64,000 nucleotides of DNA from Pseudoduganella umbonata (lineage in GTDB: Bacteria > Pseudomonadota > Gammaproteobacteria > Burkholderiales > Burkholderiaceae_D), in contig NZ_JACHXS010000004.1 of NCBI RefSeq assembly GCF_014192225.1, forward strand, positions 1-64,000. The letters are read 5' to 3'. The translations under genes and the position numbers were made by a program. Shown here one piece after another: positions 16,636 through 24,746 of this stretch; position 1 is the first letter of the stretch, and each line of letters starts with the position of its first letter. The notes below the pieces were generated by a model. The model did no database searches and had not been told where the DNA came from. It saw only the letters and a list, made by a program, of their open reading frames with translations.

Positions 16636-17688
16636 TCAATCGTCGGCCATGGTACTGATGTCGATGACGAAGCGGTATCGGACATCCCCGGCCAGCAGAC
16701 GTTCGAAAGCCTCATCGATGCGATCTGCGGCGATCACCTCGATTTCCGCGCCGATCTGATGCCTGGCACAGAAGTCCAGCATTTCCTGTGTTTCCCGCAG
16801 GCCGCCGCTTCGGGTACCGGCAATCGCGCGCCGATTGGCGAGCAGCGATGCGGCGGAAAAGTTCACGGGCTTCGACGGAACGCTCAGGTTGACGAACGTG
16901 CCGTCCAGTGCCAGCAAACCGAGATAGGCATCCATGTCGACGCTCGCGGGAACCGTGGAAATGACCAGGTCGAACGAACTGGCGAGCCGTGAAAAAGCAG
17001 CAGTATCCATTGCAACGCAAAACTCGTCTGCGCCCATACGGTGCGCATCTTCGCGCTTGGACTCGGACAGATCGAATACCGTTGTATGAGCGCCAAGCGC
17101 CTTCGATATCTGCACACCTACATGTCCCAGCCCGCCAAAGCCGACGATACCTACTCGCTTGCCCGGCCCTGCGTTCCAGTGCCGCAGCGGCGAATACAGC
17201 GTGATGCCAGCACACATCAGCGGCGCGGCGTTCTGGAGTGGAATGCTGTCCGGGATCCGCACCGCGAACGTTTCGTCGACGACGATTTTCTGGCTATAGC
17301 CTCCGTGTGTTGGCAGTCCATCCCGGCCGATCGAGTTATACGTCAATACCCGCTTGCTGCAATATTGTTCCAGCCCGGCCGAACAATTCGGGCATGAACG
17401 GCATGCATCAACCATATTGCCGACCCCGGCCCGGTCACCAACCCGGAATCTGGTGACGTTCGCCCCTACAGCGGTGACTACCCCGGCGATTTCATGCCCA
17501 GGTGTCAGGGGGTAAAGCGTGTTGCCCCCCTGCCGCGACATGCGTGCATGTTCGACGTCCGAATGGCAAATGCCAGCGTAGGCAATGTCGATCAAAACGT
17601 CGTGATCGCCTACCCTACGACGCCGAATCGTTGTCGACTGGAAAGAGCCACCGGGACTGCAAGTACAACGGGCGTTGACAGTAATCAT
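16636..17688 (-). CDS. Zinc-dependent alcohol dehydrogenase (CAD/YahK-like)
   Basis: The 350-residue medium-chain dehydrogenase has catalytic zinc ligands in GICHSDVEHAR (Cys, with His-Ser) and TPGHEIAGVV (His-Glu). Structural-zinc cysteines are in NMVDACRSCPNCSAGLEQYCSK. The NADP-type Rossmann motif is VGIVGFGGLGHVGVQISKALG. It oxidises primary alcohols or reduces aldehydes. I chose ATG 17688, with GGAAAGG just upstream, instead of a much longer frame that runs into the aldehyde dehydrogenase gene. It is last in the leftward catabolic operon and likely makes an aldehyde for the neighbouring dehydrogenase. Confidence 0.9.
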   Translation of the reverse strand: MITVNARCTCSPGGSFQSTTIRRRRVGDHDVLIDIAYAGICHSDVEHARMSRQGGNTLYPLTPGHEIAGVVTAVGANVTRFRVGDRAGVGNMVDACRSCPNCSAGLEQYCSKRVLTYNSIGRDGLPTHGGYSQKIVVDETFAVRIPDSIPLQNAAPLMCAGITLYSPLRHWNAGPGKRVGIVGFGGLGHVGVQISKALGAHTTVFDLSESKREDAHRMGADEFCVAMDTAAFSRLASSFDLVISTVPASVDMDAYLGLLALDGTFVNLSVPSKPVNFSAASLLANRRAIAGTRSGGLRETQEMLDFCARHQIGAEIEVIAADRIDEAFERLLAGDVRYRFVIDISTMADD

Positions 17689-17728
17689 GCGAACCTTTCC
17701 AGATGCGGTTACCCGCACTACATGGGCT

Positions 17729-19144
17729 TCAGACGAGAATGGATTTGTATTCCATGAACTCTTCGATGCCGAAACGCCCCCACTCGCGGCCGACACCTGA
17801 AAGCTTGAACCCGCCATGGGTGCCGCGCTTGTCCAGCGGCGCCCCGTTGATGCGCACACGCCCGACCCGCAGGCGTGCAGCGATACGCCGGGCATGTTCG
17901 ACGTTGTTGGACCAGACACCACCTGCCAGTCCATAATCGGAGTCGTTGGCGATGCGGATCGCATCCTCCTCGTCATCGAAAGGAATGAGCACGACGACTG
18001 GCCCGAAGATCTCCTCGCGCGCAACCCGACTGTGATTATTCCCCGAAAAGATCGTCGGTCGCACGTACCAGCCACGAGGCAATCCCTCGGGCGCGTCCGC
18101 TCCGCCGGTCAGCATTGTCACACCCTCTTCCTGCGCCGAGCGGATGTATGCGCGAACCCGGTCACGTGCCGCGGAAGACGATACCGGACCGAGTGTAGTC
18201 GCCTCGTCCAGCGGGTCGCCGAGCACATAGCTCTGCGCCTTGCGCACTGCCAGATCCTCTGCTTCTTTCAAGCGTTGGCGTGGCACAAGCATGCGGGTCA
18301 GGCCGCCACACACCTGGCCTGTGTTGCGCAAGGCGTCGGCAATACCGTCGGCCACTGCGCGCTCGAAGTCCGAATCGGCCAGGATGATGTTTGGCGACTT
18401 GCCACCCAGCTCCAGGTGTACACGTTTGACGGATTGGGATGCCACTTCCATGACGCGGCGTCCCGCGCGAACCGAACCCGTGATCGACACCATGTCGACC
18501 AGTGGGTGCGACGCAATCGGCTCGCCGACTTCGGGGCCGGTGCCGCATACCAGATTGAACACTCCTGGCGGCAGGCCCGCCTGTTCGCACAGTTCGGCGA
18601 ACAGGAATGCGGTCAGTGGCGCCAATTCCGATGGCTTGAGAACGACGGTGCATCCCGCTGCGATAGCCGCACCCGCCTTCGAGATGACGGACCGTAAAGG
18701 CGCATTCCAGGCCGTGATGCAGCCGACCACGCCGGACGGCTCACGGCACACCTGCGTATTGCCCACGGACTCCACCCATGTGATCTGTGCCAGGGACTCG
18801 GCGATGATGTCAAGCTCCTCCACGGCCGCCAGGGTCTGCGAGGTGCGCAGCGCCGTGATCGGGTAGCCGAGCTCGGCTACCAGGGTCTGCGTGATGTCGT
18901 TGGCGCGGGCTTCGGTCAACCGTGCCAGCCTGCCGAAGAGCGCAATGCGCTCTTCCACCGGGCTTTGCGACCATGCCGGAAACGCATGTGCCGCAGCTCG
19001 CACGGCGAGCTCGACGTCTTCCGCAGTCCCACGCGGCACGGTGGCAATCGCTTCTTCGGTCGCCGGGTTGATAATCGTCAGCGTTCCCCGGCCCGACGAA
19101 GAAATCCATTCGCCATTGATATAGATCTTCTTGAGTTCGATCAT
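17729..19144 (-). CDS. NAD(P)-dependent aldehyde dehydrogenase
   Basis: The 471-residue ALDH shows the oxyanion Asn in TAWNAPLRSVISKAG, the cofactor motif SITGSVRAGRRV, the general base Glu in HLELGGKSPNI and the catalytic Cys in NTGQVCGGLTR. EEIFGPVVVLIPFDDEEDAI is the usual C-terminal signature. It oxidises an aldehyde to a carboxylate. The Cys environment (GQVCGG) differs slightly from the usual GQxCxA. It lies 3 bases from the Fe-ADH-like gene and 40 from the alcohol dehydrogenase, so they are co-transcribed and probably act in sequence. Confidence 0.92.
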   Translation of the reverse strand: MIELKKIYINGEWISSSGRGTLTIINPATEEAIATVPRGTAEDVELAVRAAAHAFPAWSQSPVEERIALFGRLARLTEARANDITQTLVAELGYPITALRTSQTLAAVEELDIIAESLAQITWVESVGNTQVCREPSGVVGCITAWNAPLRSVISKAGAAIAAGCTVVLKPSELAPLTAFLFAELCEQAGLPPGVFNLVCGTGPEVGEPIASHPLVDMVSITGSVRAGRRVMEVASQSVKRVHLELGGKSPNIILADSDFERAVADGIADALRNTGQVCGGLTRMLVPRQRLKEAEDLAVRKAQSYVLGDPLDEATTLGPVSSSAARDRVRAYIRSAQEEGVTMLTGGADAPEGLPRGWYVRPTIFSGNNHSRVAREEIFGPVVVLIPFDDEEDAIRIANDSDYGLAGGVWSNNVEHARRIAARLRVGRVRINGAPLDKRGTHGGFKLSGVGREWGRFGIEEFMEYKSILV

Positions 19145-19147
19145 GTC

Positions 19148-20320
19148 TTACCAGGCCTCTTCCAGAATTTGTTGTAGTTCGGCAGCGCTCTGCACAGGCC
19201 GCGGATTGCCGCGCAAAAACCAGTCGCCCATCGCATGCGCGGCGATATCGGCCAGGCCTTCGCGCGGCACGTTCACGTCCCTCAGACGCCCTGGAATGCC
19301 AAGCTCGTCGAGAATCGACGTGACCTTGTCGATGATTGGTTCCACATCCGCCTGGGCACCGGTGCGCGGAGAATTCAGAGCGGCGGCAACGTCCGCCATG
19401 CCAGTTGCTGCAAACTCGGCGTTAAAGCGAAGCACGTGGGGCAACACGATGGCGTTGACCGTGCCGTTCTCGATATTGTGACGCGCACCGATCGCGTGAC
19501 CGAGCACCGTGGTAATGCCGGCGGCCGTGTGATCCGTTCCTTGACCGCACAGGATGGCGGCAAGTACCAGTTGGCCGCGCGTGACCGCATCGTCGACGCG
19601 TGCTGCCCGAGGGAGATGCTGGCCAATCAGCCTCAGCGCCTGCATCAGCGCGCCCTGGGCCAGGGCGTCCTCCGAACGGGAAGTCAGTCCTTCGATCGCC
19701 ATGGACAATGTGTTGATGCTGGCAGTTGCGACCAGGCTGCGCGGCGCCGACAGGATCATTTCGGGATCGATGAACACGGAATGCACACGCGTCTTGGGAT
19801 CGAACATCGCCAACCGCTGGCCGCTGGCAGGATCGAACACCGCGCTACCTGCCTTTACCATGGCCGTGGTCGGCGTGGTCGGCACGATAAACTGCGGCAG
19901 TTTTGGCGACGACAGCTTCGGACTGCGCAAGCCGCCGTCGGCTCCGGTCACGGTACATAGCTCCGATACCGGTTTCCCCTCTGCCGCCAGAATGCTGGCC
20001 GCTCGGGCGGTGACGATCGCCGATCCACCACCGACGGCGATCACGGAATCGGCCTTCAGGCTGCGCAGCAGCCCTGCGGCGTCCTCGACCGAGGATACTG
20101 GACTGTGGCCCTGCACTTCCCCGAACACGCCGGCAAAGCGTTCCCCGAGCGCTACGCGGACCCGCTCGAACAGGGGTCCCGCGGCCAACCAGTCACCGCA
20201 AACGACGACAGCCCTTTGACTCTTGACCCGGTCAAGCTCGCGCCCCAGTTGCGAAAGGCTGTCGGCGCCATGGAACAGCCGCAGCGGCGGCGTGACGTGT
20301 TGGAAGTTTTGCAGCGTCAT
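19148..20320 (-). CDS. Iron-containing alcohol dehydrogenase/maleylacetate reductase-like protein
   Basis: The 390-residue protein has the group III dehydroquinate-synthase-like fold. The nucleotide motif AVGGGSAIVTAR and IVPTTPTTAMVKAGSAVFD are present. The C-terminal metal-binding histidines appear in VLGHAIGARHNIENG. The first two metal ligands of Fe-ADHs, normally DxxxH in DALTHAIE, are replaced by Asn and Met (INTLSMAIEGL). So it may be metal-independent like maleylacetate reductases, or inactive as a dehydrogenase. Its start overlaps the end of the acyl-CoA synthetase gene by ATGA. Confidence 0.8.
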   Translation of the reverse strand: MTLQNFQHVTPPLRLFHGADSLSQLGRELDRVKSQRAVVVCGDWLAAGPLFERVRVALGERFAGVFGEVQGHSPVSSVEDAAGLLRSLKADSVIAVGGGSAIVTARAASILAAEGKPVSELCTVTGADGGLRSPKLSSPKLPQFIVPTTPTTAMVKAGSAVFDPASGQRLAMFDPKTRVHSVFIDPEMILSAPRSLVATASINTLSMAIEGLTSRSEDALAQGALMQALRLIGQHLPRAARVDDAVTRGQLVLAAILCGQGTDHTAAGITTVLGHAIGARHNIENGTVNAIVLPHVLRFNAEFAATGMADVAAALNSPRTGAQADVEPIIDKVTSILDELGIPGRLRDVNVPREGLADIAAHAMGDWFLRGNPRPVQSAAELQQILEEAW

Positions 20321-21906
20321 GTCAAGCCCCCATTCTGTAGTTCGGCACGGACCTGGGCGCTGATCGCCTTTTTGTCGACCTTGCCGGTGTCGTTTGTTGC
20401 CAGCGGTTCGCGCTGGATCCTCCAGCGACTGGGCACCGCGAACGATGCGATCCGGGCGCGCAACTGTTCCTGCAACTGTTGCGTAGTGAGGTCGGCGTCG
20501 GTCACCACGACCGCCATGACCTCTTCTCCCAGATCGCGATGCGGCACGCCGAACACGACGGTTTCCGTGACGCCGGGAATACCCAGCAGCGCACGTTCGA
20601 TCGCCGCAGGCGCAATATTCTCGCCGCCACGGATAATCATGTCCTTGCAGCGTCCGGTGATCCAGAGATTGCCTTTATCGTCGAGCCGTCCCAGGTCGCC
20701 GGTGTGCAGCCAGCCCTGCTCATCGATCGGCGATTCGTCGAGCCCGAAGAAGCGGGACATTTGGGTAGGCGAGCGCAGCAGGATTTCCCCATCAGGGAGG
20801 CCTGGATGCGGGAGAAAGCGGATCTCCACGCACGGAAGCGGCTTGCCGGCCGATCCCAATTCCGCGATGTCTTCGGAGCCTGCGGCGGCCGTGGCTTGTC
20901 CGCCGTTCTCCGTCAGGCCGTAACCGGTCGGAATCCGCGGGCTGACGCTCGGCAGTTGAGTCCGGATGCGTTGCATCAGTTCCGCATGGACCGGCGCGCC
21001 ACCAATGCTGATGGCCTTCAGGCTGCTCAGATCCCTCCGGGAAACGTCGGGATGATCGAGCAGCCGTGTCACCATGGTTGGCACGGCGTTCCAGCGCTGC
21101 ACCTTGTTGCGTTCGATACAGGCGAGCACCTCGGCAGGGTCGTACCTGCCTTCGGAAAGCACCAGGGTGTCGCCCACCACAACTGCCCTCAGGAGCGTCT
21201 GCATGCTGCCCACATGGAACAGCGGGCCCGTGACCAGCGTCACGTCGCGCGCTGTCTCGTCGATTTGCTGCGGGAGCTTGCGCGTGATGTGCAAAGTCAT
21301 CTGCAGGCGTGCCAGCAATGCGCGATGCGACAGCACCACCGCTTTCGGTTGGCCCGAGGTTCCTGAGGTGAAGATAATGAGGGCGGTTTCTTCCTCGGAG
21401 CGTTCCCCACCGGTATCGTCAGCCCCCTCTCCACCCAGCGCCTCGATCGCGCCAATGCCCCAGGGGCCACGAGCCGCGTCTGCCGGCACACGCCCGGCAC
21501 AACGGTCATCCGCAAGCGTCATGGCTGGTTGCAGGGCTGCCAGAGCATTACCCACCTCCATTTCGCTCCACCAGGCGTTCGCCAGAACAGGCACGGCGCC
21601 GACGTGGAGACAGGCCCAGAAGTTGATGATCCACTCCGGACTGTTCCAGCCCAGGAGGAAAATGCGATCTCCGCGTTGGATGCCTTGGCTGGAAAGCTGG
21701 TGGCCCTTGGCAATTGCGCCTTGGCGAAGATCGGAGAACGTGACGATGCGTTCGCCCTGGATGATGTGAGGCCGGGCGTGCCAGCGGCTGGCAAAGTCGA
21801 GCAAACGCTCGGCCCTGCGTGGCCGCTCCGTGTACATCCGAAACGGAATCCCGCCGACTGTCTCGGTCGCGATCTCCTTGCCCCATGTCGTTTCTACTAA
21901 TGACAT
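20317..21906 (-). CDS. AMP-dependent acyl-CoA synthetase/ligase
   Basis: The 529-residue adenylate-forming enzyme has the P-loop IIFTSGTSGQPKAVVLSHRA, the A5 motif TGYGLTENGG, A7/A8 GWLHTGDLGRLDDKGNLWITGRCKDMIIRGGENI and the C-terminal catalytic Lys region NDTGKVDKKAI. It activates a carboxylate to an acyl-adenylate and then to the CoA thioester. I chose ATG 21906 (MSLVETTWGKE), preceded by CGGAGAC, over an upstream extension that overlaps the CoA-transferase gene. Within the operon it would take the product of the aldehyde dehydrogenase. Confidence 0.9.
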   Translation of the reverse strand: MSLVETTWGKEIATETVGGIPFRMYTERPRRAERLLDFASRWHARPHIIQGERIVTFSDLRQGAIAKGHQLSSQGIQRGDRIFLLGWNSPEWIINFWACLHVGAVPVLANAWWSEMEVGNALAALQPAMTLADDRCAGRVPADAARGPWGIGAIEALGGEGADDTGGERSEEETALIIFTSGTSGQPKAVVLSHRALLARLQMTLHITRKLPQQIDETARDVTLVTGPLFHVGSMQTLLRAVVVGDTLVLSEGRYDPAEVLACIERNKVQRWNAVPTMVTRLLDHPDVSRRDLSSLKAISIGGAPVHAELMQRIRTQLPSVSPRIPTGYGLTENGGQATAAAGSEDIAELGSAGKPLPCVEIRFLPHPGLPDGEILLRSPTQMSRFFGLDESPIDEQGWLHTGDLGRLDDKGNLWITGRCKDMIIRGGENIAPAAIERALLGIPGVTETVVFGVPHRDLGEEVMAVVVTDADLTTQQLQEQLRARIASFAVPSRWRIQREPLATNDTGKVDKKAISAQVRAELQNGGLT

Positions 21907-21995
21907 TGATGTCTCCGTATTGGTGCATAAGGTGCGCATGCGTCGTGCTGGCTGCCGCAACGGGCCCAGAAGGCACACGCCATCTCTCTGCGTGT

Positions 21996-23255
21996 TCAGG
22001 TTGATTTGTAGCGATCCAGGATCGCGTTGTTCTGCCCGAGCGCCGGCGCAGGGCTCGCGGGACACCATTTGCCGTCGAACTTGATGGGTATCCGCACGCT
22101 GCGGATCGTGCCGACATTGCCTGGATACTGTACGTCTGCGATCGCTCCGGAGCCGCTGGCAGCTTCGTTCTCCAGTGCCTCGCCGAGAGTGCGTACCACG
22201 CCGCAGGGAATGCCCGCGTCATGCAGCCGTTTCACGATTTCCTCGGACGTAAATCCTGCGAATACGCCGCTGAGCAACGTATCGCACGCCTCCCGGTGCA
22301 CGACTCTGGAGGCGGCTGTCATGAATCGAGGATCGTCCGCGAGTTCGGGACGGTCCATGGCATCGACAATCTTCTTCCAGGAGCCGTCGCTGAAGGTGGA
22401 CAGCAGGACATTGCCGTCCGAAGTCGCGTACTGGCCATAAGGCACCACGCCCGGATGGCGCGACCCCATGCGCTTGGGCGTTTCGCCCGTCACGAAGTAT
22501 CGGGTGGCGTTGTAAACCGACAGCGACAGCAGCGAGCTCATCATGCTGACCTCGACGAGTCCCCCTTTGCCCGTCCGCGACCGCCGCAGAAGCGCGGCGA
22601 GGATGCCGTGAACCGAGAACATGCCCGACGTCAGGTCAGCCACCGGAAGCCCCAATTTGCTGGGTGGGCTGTCGCCTTCGCCGTTCAGGCTCATCACGCC
22701 TGACTCCGCCTGCACGATCAGGTCGAAAGCGGCCCGGCGGCTCTCCGGCCCCGATCCGCCAAAGCCAGAAATCGAGCAATACACCAGGCGTGGATTGATC
22801 TCGGAAAGCGTTTCGTATCCGAATCCCAGGCGCTCGGCAACCCCGGTGCGGAAGTTCTGGATGAATACATCGCAGTCCGCGACCATGGCGTGCACAAGCC
22901 TTTTTCCTTCGTCGGACTTCAGATCGAGTTCCACCGATGCCTTGCTGCGATTGACAGTGGAGTGATAGAAGCTCACATCACCCTGCAGTGGAGCAATGTG
23001 ACGGGTGTCATCACCGGATTCCGGCACCTCGACCTTGATGACCTCTGCCCCCATCTCCGCGAGCAGCAGCGTCGCATAGGGTCCGGAGAGATAGCGCGTC
23101 AGGTCGAGAATGCGCACCCCGTTGAGCGGGAGAGACGGGTCCGCCTGAGCTTGCCCCTGGTTGTCGGTTGCCAATTCAGCAGACGCCGGCGAACGAGGTT
23201 CCTCACCTTTCGCTATCGCGGTCGCGATATCACTGATTGTGGTCATGGTTATCAC
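21996..23255 (-). CDS. CaiB/BaiF-type (family III) CoA-transferase
   Basis: The 419-residue protein has the family III motifs LPLNGVRILDLTRYLSGPYATLLLAEMGAEVIKVEVPESGDDTR and YCSISGFGGSGPESRRAAFDLIVQAESGVMSLNG. The catalytic Asp lies in GLPVADLTSGMFSVHG. It moves CoA between organic acids through an enzyme-bound aspartyl-CoA thioester. About 40 N-terminal residues precede the conserved core, so the true start may be internal (MTTIS). Together with the ligase it gives two ways to activate an acid in the same pathway. Confidence 0.9.
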   Translation of the reverse strand: MITMTTISDIATAIAKGEEPRSPASAELATDNQGQAQADPSLPLNGVRILDLTRYLSGPYATLLLAEMGAEVIKVEVPESGDDTRHIAPLQGDVSFYHSTVNRSKASVELDLKSDEGKRLVHAMVADCDVFIQNFRTGVAERLGFGYETLSEINPRLVYCSISGFGGSGPESRRAAFDLIVQAESGVMSLNGEGDSPPSKLGLPVADLTSGMFSVHGILAALLRRSRTGKGGLVEVSMMSSLLSLSVYNATRYFVTGETPKRMGSRHPGVVPYGQYATSDGNVLLSTFSDGSWKKIVDAMDRPELADDPRFMTAASRVVHREACDTLLSGVFAGFTSEEIVKRLHDAGIPCGVVRTLGEALENEAASGSGAIADVQYPGNVGTIRSVRIPIKFDGKWCPASPAPALGQNNAILDRYKST

Positions 23256-23288
23256 GGTCCTTGATTGGTTCGTGTGGAGTTCGCTTGG

Positions 23289-24446
23289 TCAAACAGCAGA
23301 ACGCGTGGGCAGTGCGATCACGGCCGTCCCGGGCATCGCCTGCTGGCCGCGCTGGTTCGTTGCCCAGGTAGTCAGACGAACGATGTGGCGGCCCTGTTCA
23401 TCGACCTCCTTGGCATCGACACGACCGCCCAGGGTTACAACATCTCCCAGATAGACGTGCGAACGGTATTGCCCCGTCAGCTCGAGCAGGCGGCCGGCGT
23501 CGCCCATCCAGTTGGTCAGCGAATGGATCTGCCAGCAGGTGCGCTGAATGCCCACGTCGTAGGCAATCTGCGCGCCCTGCAACTGGGCCGCATAATCGTT
23601 GTAGTGCACGGAGTAAACAGGTTCCAGCGCATGCGTCCGAGGATCGCGGAAAGCCCACTTGGGGTGCCTGTGGTAGCGTTTCAGGGATACCGCGTGTGCG
23701 GCAATGCGTGGAATCGGCGCCGCACCGGCCGCAATGAAAGCGATGAAATCGGTCAGGCCCAGCGGCCCCTTGGTAATGACGTCGATCTCATCACCGACCT
23801 GCACGTCGTCCCAGTAGCGCGGCTCGGCACCGCGCGGCTTTTCGGCGAGAACCCTTGCCTCGATCTCGGAAATTTCTTCATCCGTCCATGGATGAGGCAC
23901 TTCGATCGCCCGGCTTTCCCGGCGCTTCTGCATTTCCCCGCGTTCGAAGCGCATGCGTGAGCAAATGAAGGTTGCCTTCAGGTCGCCCTCATCGTTGCGG
24001 TACTCCTGACGCAGGTAATCCTTGATGCGCCTTCCACCGAAATTGCTGTCGGCGATGGGGCCATCGAAGCCATCAAAGGTCACCTTGGCAGTGATCTTCT
24101 CGCCTACGCGAATCGGTTCGCCGAAGCTCATCTTGGTTTCCGCATGAAAACCGCCCAGCCCAGGCCAACCCACCTGCACCGAACCCAGGCAGGCAAAAAT
24201 GAAGCTGGGTGGAGCAACCAGCGTGCCGAACGGCCCATCTTTCGCGTAGTCGGCGCTCGTCCACAACGGGTTGTCATCGCCGATGCCTTCGCAGAACCGC
24301 ATGATCGCCAAGCGCGTTGCGTACTCGTTGTTCAGACAAGATTCCGTGCGCAGGTCGGTGCCAATGAGTGCGCGCATGTCATCGAGCATCTTATCGGTGA
24401 ATTTTCCTAGAGCAAGCTCCTTATTGATCACTGCAGGCTGGTCCAT
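23289..24446 (-). CDS. FAS1-like/MaoC-type double hot-dog acyl dehydratase
   Basis: The 385-residue protein has two hot-dog domains. The first (about 20-170) is a FAS1-like dehydratase domain, with RFCEGIGDDNPLWTSADYA and APPSFIFACLG. The second begins near RYWDDVQVGDEIDVITKGPLGLTDFIAF. Such proteins hydrate or dehydrate branched or bulky acyl-CoAs. The catalytic Asp/His hydratase pair is only partly recognisable, in GDDNPLW. ATG 24446 follows AGGAGATAAA. It heads the leftward operon and starts next to the palindromes at 24457-24645. Confidence 0.85.
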   Translation of the reverse strand: MDQPAVINKELALGKFTDKMLDDMRALIGTDLRTESCLNNEYATRLAIMRFCEGIGDDNPLWTSADYAKDGPFGTLVAPPSFIFACLGSVQVGWPGLGGFHAETKMSFGEPIRVGEKITAKVTFDGFDGPIADSNFGGRRIKDYLRQEYRNDEGDLKATFICSRMRFERGEMQKRRESRAIEVPHPWTDEEISEIEARVLAEKPRGAEPRYWDDVQVGDEIDVITKGPLGLTDFIAFIAAGAAPIPRIAAHAVSLKRYHRHPKWAFRDPRTHALEPVYSVHYNDYAAQLQGAQIAYDVGIQRTCWQIHSLTNWMGDAGRLLELTGQYRSHVYLGDVVTLGGRVDAKEVDEQGRHIVRLTTWATNQRGQQAMPGTAVIALPTRSAV

Positions 24447-24456
24447 TTTATCTCCT

Positions 24457-24474
24457 GTTCGTATATGCGTATAC
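24457..24474. promoter_or_regulatory. Palindromic operator O1 of the divergent catabolic promoter
   Basis: GTTCGTATATGCGTATAC lies just upstream of the dehydratase start. Its core CGTATATGCGTATA (24460-24473) recurs as an exact inverted copy at 24609-24622. It shares the GTTCGTATAT half with the sites upstream of the iclR gene. Confidence 0.55.
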
Positions 24475-24608
24475 ATGATCGTATAGACGATCTCACTTTA
24501 GCTTGGCGTTTTTTGGGTGTCAAGCTTTCTCGACCTGCAGGATTTGTGACGGCGTCACGTCTGGACAAAGATTTCCATTGACACGAACTACATACCGGCC
24601 TAACCTTT

Positions 24609-24645
24609 TATACGCATATACGTTCGATTGTTCTTATATACGAAC
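24609..24645. promoter_or_regulatory. Operators O2 and O3 of the divergent catabolic promoter
   Basis: O2 is TATACGCATATACG (24609-24622), the exact inverse of O1's core. O3 is GTTCTTATATACGAAC (24630-24645), a palindrome with one mismatch per half-site pair. O3 closely matches two sites near 34.7 kb before the iclR gene. The 186-bp region 24477-24662 therefore holds repeated sites for one regulator, most likely the IclR protein. Confidence 0.6.
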
Positions 24646-24746
24646 AAATAAGTAACGATTCGGTGAGCTGGGAAGGAACCCCGGCTGGCTTACCGGACAA
24701 GCAGCAGCTGTTATTTCCCATCCCCTATCCAACACTTGTCATCAAA

